A stretch of DNA of 8,581 bases from NCBI GenBank assembly GCA_030152265.1, contig JASLHQ010000093.1, forward strand, positions 1 through 8,581. Reading direction: 5' to 3'. Of the stretch, positions 5,851 to 8,581 are shown in pieces. Below the pieces are notes generated by a model, which did not search any database, was not told where the DNA came from, and was given only the letters and a program-made list of their open reading frames with translations. Both the position numbers and the translations under genes were made by a program. Positions within the stretch are counted from its first letter, which is position 1. Every line of letters begins with the position of its first letter. This DNA comes from Savagea sp. GTDB lineage: Bacteria; Bacillota; Bacilli; Bacillales_A; Planococcaceae.

Positions 5851-6639
5851 TTGAAGAAAAAAATTAATTTGTTATTTATGTTGTCACTGCTCACATTTGT
5901 TCTCGCTGGATGTCAAAGTGTTGAGCAGAAAACAGGATTTTTCTACAAAGTGTTTGTTAAACCGATGGAAGGTTTACTTACATTTTTCGGTACTCAGTTT
6001 AACGATTACGGATTAGCGATCATCGTCATTACATTGATTATCCGTTTCCTCCTCATGCCACTCATGTTGAAAAACTATAAGTCCCAACAAGAGATGAAAG
6101 TGAAGATGGATAAGCTTCGTCCTGAAATGGAAGAGATTCAAAAGAAATTGAAAGAAGCGAAAGCAGAAGGCAATCAAGAAGAGATGATGAAGCTTCAGCA
6201 AGAAATGATGGGCTTATATTCGAAGCATGGTGTCAACCCACTCAATATGGGCTGTTTACCATTACTTATTCAAATGCCGATTATTATGGGGCTTTATTTC
6301 GCAATTTTGTACTCAAAAGACGTTCAATCGCATGAATTTTTATGGTTCACACTTGGAGATGTCGACTACATCATGATGGTACTTGCAGGTCTCGTTTACT
6401 TCGTACAAGCACGCGTATCGTTATGGACGATGCCAGAACAACAGAAGCAACAGATGAAGTTCATGGTATACATGTCGCCAATTATGATCATGGTCATTTC
6501 AAGTCAAGTGATGGCTGCCCTTCCTTTATACTGGACAATCGGTGGTATCATTCTTATTTTCCAAACGTATTTAGGCCGTAAATTTTATTACAAAGAAGTA
6601 GTAGAAGAAAATTCAGAAGCAACAAGTATTCAAAAGTAA
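5851..6639 (+). CDS. yidC: Membrane protein insertase YidC (OxaA), lipoprotein type
   Basis: Inserts and folds membrane proteins, alone or with SecYEG, at the cytoplasmic membrane. The 262-residue product has the Gram-positive layout: a lipoprotein signal with lipobox LAGC (Cys21 becomes the acylated N-terminus), then five membrane segments at about 52-73, 133-153, 167-187, 205-221 and 222-240. Arg65 in TM1 (ITLIIRFLLMPLML) is the conserved positive residue of the hydrophilic substrate groove. A charged coiled-coil loop (about 76-125) connects TM1 and TM2, and GVNPLNMGCLPLLIQMPI begins TM2. Translation starts at TTG with a good ribosome binding site. The gene stands alone between its own promoter and terminator, not next to rnpA or jag. 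That suggests the second-paralogue type (YidC2, YqjG in B. subtilis) rather than SpoIIIJ. The assignment to the family is firm; the paralogue class is inferred from context. Confidence 0.93.
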   Translation: MKKKINLLFMLSLLTFVLAGCQSVEQKTGFFYKVFVKPMEGLLTFFGTQFNDYGLAIIVITLIIRFLLMPLMLKNYKSQQEMKVKMDKLRPEMEEIQKKLKEAKAEGNQEEMMKLQQEMMGLYSKHGVNPLNMGCLPLLIQMPIIMGLYFAILYSKDVQSHEFLWFTLGDVDYIMMVLAGLVYFVQARVSLWTMPEQQKQQMKFMVYMSPIMIMVISSQVMAALPLYWTIGGIILIFQTYLGRKFYYKEVVEENSEATSIQK

Positions 6640-6647
6640 ATAAATTT

Positions 6648-6679
6648 AAAAACTTGCATAATTTTATGCAAGTTTTTTT
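6648..6679 (+). terminator. Intrinsic terminator after yidC
   Basis: AAAAACTTGCATA (6648-6660) pairs perfectly with TATGCAAGTTTTT (6665-6677), 13 bp with a 4-base loop and a T-run to 6679. The next 158 bases are A/T-rich, with no gene or structure I can support. Confidence 0.93.
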
Positions 6680-6837
6680 ATTCACTATTTTTAAACGAGA
6701 GTCAAAAAATTATCGTGAACAATATAGAAATTATAAGAAATAAGTGTAAAGACGTTATTTATCATGTTAAAAGATAGAAAAATTAAGTTTTAAATATAAT
6801 ATATGATTAAAAAAATTTAAACACCGTTCAAATTTTG

Positions 6838-6866
6838 TTGATTTCTATGTAAGCGTTTGCTAAAAT
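6838..6866 (+). promoter_or_regulatory. Sigma-A promoter of the acyl-CoA dehydrogenase operon
   Basis: TTGATT (6838-6843) and TAAAAT (6861-6866) are exactly 17 bases apart. A start near 6873 gives a leader of about 40 bases. The cre site fills the spacer. Confidence 0.7.
6848..6861 (+). promoter_or_regulatory. CcpA binding site (cre) inside the promoter
   Basis: TGTAAGCGTTTGCT fits the consensus TGNAANCGNWNNCW at every fixed position. It lies between the -35 and -10 and overlaps the first -10 base, the arrangement for repression by CcpA with HPr-Ser-P when a preferred sugar is present. Confidence 0.75.
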
Positions 6867-6874
6867 GAGAACAA

Positions 6875-6886
6875 TTCAATTTTGAA
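6875..6886 (+). repeat. Inverted repeat at the transcription start, possible operator
   Basis: TTCAA-TT-TTGAA is a perfect 5-2-5 palindrome just downstream of the -10. A related TTCAAATTTTG lies at 6827-6837, just upstream of the -35. It does not match the FadR consensus of B. subtilis. An operator for a local regulator is possible, but the A/T-rich context makes chance likely too. Confidence 0.35.
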
Positions 6887-6912
6887 CAAGTGATGAAAAG
6901 GGGTTGGAGTAA

Positions 6913-8061
6913 ATGAGAGCAAGTTATTTAACAGATGAACACGAAATGTTTCGAGATGCATTGCGCAAAATGTTGGAGAAAGAAGCTTATCCGTACTTTG
7001 AACAATGGGAAGCAGATCGTGATATTCCGAGAGAGTTTTGGTTAAAGTTAGGAGAGAATGGTTTTTTACTTCCTTGGGTAGAAGAACAGTACGGGGGATT
7101 AGGTCTTGATTTTTCATATTCTGTTATTTTAACGGAAGAATTGGAGCGTGTAGGGGCAGGTCTTGCGAGTGGTATTAGTTTGCATTCCGATATTGTAAGC
7201 CCTTACATTGCGACGTACGGAACAGAAGAACAAAAACAACGTTGGTTGCCGAAAAGTGTTACAGGTGAACTCATTTCAGCTGTGGCGATGACGGAGCCAG
7301 GAACGGGGTCCGACTTAGCTGCAGTTCGTACGACAGCGCGACGTGAAGGGGATCATTACATTTTAAATGGGGAAAAGACATTCATTACGAATGGACTTCA
7401 TGCAGACTATGTCGTCGTCGTTTGTAAAACAGATCCACAAGCAGAGCCAGCATATCGGGGGATTAGTTTACTCGTTGTGGAAGAAGGAATGCCTGGATTT
7501 AAACGCGGGAAAAAATTAAACAAAATTGGCATGCATTCTGCCGACACAGCGGAACTCATTTTTGAAGATGTGAAAGTACCTGTGGAAAACTTATTAGGGG
7601 AAGAAGGCAAAGGATTTTATTACTTGATGGAAAAACTTCAGCAAGAGCGACTCGTCGTCGCATTAGAAGTACAAGTAGAAGCTGAAGTGATGCTTGAGTT
7701 AACGATTGACTACGTAAAAGAGCGTAAAGCATTCGGTAGCCGTATTGCGGACTTCCAAAATACACAATTTAAATTAGCGGAAATGGCGACTGAAATCGAT
7801 ATGGGACGCGTTTATTTAGATCGTGTCATCGAACGTCATTTAAATGGGGAAGCGATTGTGAAGGAAGTATCGATGGCGAAATGGTGGATTAGCGAAATGG
7901 CGAAACGTGTCGCAGGAGAATGTCTCCAACTTCACGGTGGATACGGCTATATGGAAGAGTATGAAATTGCCCGTCGTTACCGCGACATTCCAGTACCAGC
8001 GATTTACGCTGGAACGACAGAAGTGATGAAGATGATTATCGCAAAAGAAATACTCGCTTAA
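6913..8061 (+). CDS. Acyl-CoA dehydrogenase (LCAD/isovaleryl-type active site)
   Basis: FAD-dependent enzyme that makes the alpha-beta double bond in acyl-CoA thioesters, the first step of beta-oxidation or of branched-chain acyl degradation, passing electrons to ETF. At 382 residues it is full length. N-terminal helical domain about 1-120; middle beta domain with signature 1 AMTEPGTGSDLAA (125-137); C-terminal helical domain with RKAFG (271-275) and signature 2 from Gln339 to Asp358 (HGGYGYMEEY inside). The usual catalytic Glu of the IYEGT motif is Ala366 here (IYAGTTEVM). Glu245 in LQQERLVVA sits where long-chain and isovaleryl-CoA dehydrogenases carry the base, so the enzyme should be active. 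Ribosome binding site AAGGGG (6898-6903) lies 9 bases before the ATG. It heads an operon under a cre-containing promoter; an acyl-CoA ligase gene starts 35 bases later. Substrate chain length cannot be read from sequence. Confidence 0.93.
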   Translation: MRASYLTDEHEMFRDALRKMLEKEAYPYFEQWEADRDIPREFWLKLGENGFLLPWVEEQYGGLGLDFSYSVILTEELERVGAGLASGISLHSDIVSPYIATYGTEEQKQRWLPKSVTGELISAVAMTEPGTGSDLAAVRTTARREGDHYILNGEKTFITNGLHADYVVVVCKTDPQAEPAYRGISLLVVEEGMPGFKRGKKLNKIGMHSADTAELIFEDVKVPVENLLGEEGKGFYYLMEKLQQERLVVALEVQVEAEVMLELTIDYVKERKAFGSRIADFQNTQFKLAEMATEIDMGRVYLDRVIERHLNGEAIVKEVSMAKWWISEMAKRVAGECLQLHGGYGYMEEYEIARRYRDIPVPAIYAGTTEVMKMIIAKEILA

Positions 8062-8082
8062 AACAAAAGGGAATGAATAATA

Positions 8083-8088
8083 AGGGGG
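8083..8088 (+). promoter_or_regulatory. Ribosome binding site deciding the ligase start
   Basis: AGGGGG lies 8 bases before ATG 8097 but only 2 bases before ATG 8091, so 8097 is preferred. The difference is two residues. Confidence 0.6.
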
Positions 8089-8096
8089 AAATGAGT

Positions 8097-8581
8097 ATGT
8101 ACATGCCACAGTTAATTGGAAAACATGCGCAAGAACAGCCGACGCATCCAGCAACTTGGTGCGACGAAAGAGATTGGGATTACGCTTCTTTTTATAAGAG
8201 AATGGAAAGAGTCGGGGCTTATTTTCAACAAAAGGGATATAAAAAAGGGGATATTATCGCTTTATATGCGTTAAATTCAGACTTTTTCTTAGCGACGTAT
8301 TACGGTTTACAACTCGCAGGATTTACAGTCATGCCGATCAATACGAAGTTAGCTGCTCCAGAAGTACAGTACATTTTTGATCATTCAGAGGCAGTTGCGC
8401 TCATTTGTGATGACAAAATTAAAGAGACGATCGCATCATTACCGAACGAATTTCGCGATACGTTGTACATCGGTGGAAGTGATGAGCTCGGTCGCGTGAT
8501 GGAAGATGAATCGTTGAAGCTCGAACCTGTCGATCTACAAGGAGACGATGTAGCAGTCGTCATGTATACGTCAGGAACGAC
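8097..8581 (+). CDS. AMP-forming acyl-CoA ligase, 3' end missing
   Basis: N-terminal 161 residues of an adenylate-forming (class I) acyl-CoA synthetase, which activates a carboxylic acid with ATP and joins it to CoA. The frame is open to the window edge. Visible features are the substrate-domain start (WDYASFYKRMERVGAYFQQKGYKKGD, about 31-56), the segment ALNSDFFLATYYGLQLAGF and its following VMPINTKLAAPEVQYIFDHSEA (the family pattern of N-T-x-L near an E-x-x-Y-I-L-x-D-S-x-A), and MYTSGTT at the very end. That last motif is the start of the phosphate-binding loop, so most of the ATP-binding and C-terminal domains lie outside. No terminator separates it from the dehydrogenase, so the two should form one transcript: ligase feeds dehydrogenase. 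Likely substrates are fatty or branched-chain acids; the chain length is unknown. Confidence 0.9.
   Translation, partial: MYMPQLIGKHAQEQPTHPATWCDERDWDYASFYKRMERVGAYFQQKGYKKGDIIALYALNSDFFLATYYGLQLAGFTVMPINTKLAAPEVQYIFDHSEAVALICDDKIKETIASLPNEFRDTLYIGGSDELGRVMEDESLKLEPVDLQGDDVAVVMYTSGT

Noticed and set aside
6866..6886. A FadR-type operator in front of the dehydrogenase gene
   Set aside because: The TGAATGA/TCATTCA half-sites are absent; only a shorter TTCAA/TTGAA palindrome is present.
1..8581. CRISPR array, tRNA or rRNA genes, insertion sequence, prophage, toxin-antitoxin or defence system
   Set aside because: No regularly spaced repeats, no cloverleaf-like sequences, no transposase or integrase, no odd composition; all genes are of ordinary Bacillales families on one strand.

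Overview
The window looks like ordinary chromosome from a low-GC Gram-positive of the order Bacillales. The gene families point there: MntR, CvfB, a DUF1002 YpuA-type exported protein, DUF4064, a YtxH-like protein, and a lipoprotein-type YidC. So do the strong GGAGG-type ribosome binding sites, the hairpin-plus-T-run terminators, and promoter motifs resembling sigma-A, an extracytoplasmic-function (ECF) sigma factor, possibly sigma-B, and a CcpA (cre) site. Base composition by eye is near 40% GC. The genus cannot be fixed from this sequence. All ten genes are on the + strand. The first and last run off the window edges.

Layout. Positions 1-958 hold the 3' part of a tandem GNAT acetyltransferase, closed by a hairpin terminator. 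Positions 1018-2371 hold a sigma-A promoter and the pair mntR-cvfB (manganese-responsive repressor, S1-domain RNA-binding protein), spaced by 5 bases. Positions 2378-3667 hold an ECF-sigma-like promoter, the exported DUF1002 protein ypuA, a small YjdJ-type acetyltransferase and a strong terminator. A four-TM DUF4064 protein (3687-4178) follows so closely that there is no room for its own promoter, so it probably depends on read-through. It ends in another terminator. Positions 4225-4414 hold only candidate promoters (sigma-A and possibly sigma-B) for a YtxH-like small protein and an AraC-type regulator (to 5594). After a terminator and 160 bases of A/T-rich sequence with no gene comes a monocistronic yidC (5851-6639), with its own promoter, a TTG start and a terminator. 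Positions 6680-6837 are A/T-rich with nothing I can assign. They lead into a promoter with a near-ideal cre site between -35 and -10. This drives an acyl-CoA dehydrogenase (6913-8061) and an AMP-forming acyl-CoA ligase, cut off at its phosphate-binding loop by the window end.

How it fits together. The ends are metabolic: the last two genes form the start of a fatty-acid or branched-acyl degradation operon that glucose should repress through CcpA. The middle is mostly envelope and stress housekeeping: an exported protein under an apparent envelope-stress promoter, a membrane protein, a YtxH-like protein and the second-type YidC insertase. I did not find a convincing undescribed system. The points most worth checking are regulatory: the ECF promoter of ypuA, the intra-operon terminator before the DUF4064 gene, the possible sigma-B promoter, and the cre site. 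The relocated catalytic glutamate of the acyl-CoA dehydrogenase is also worth checking.
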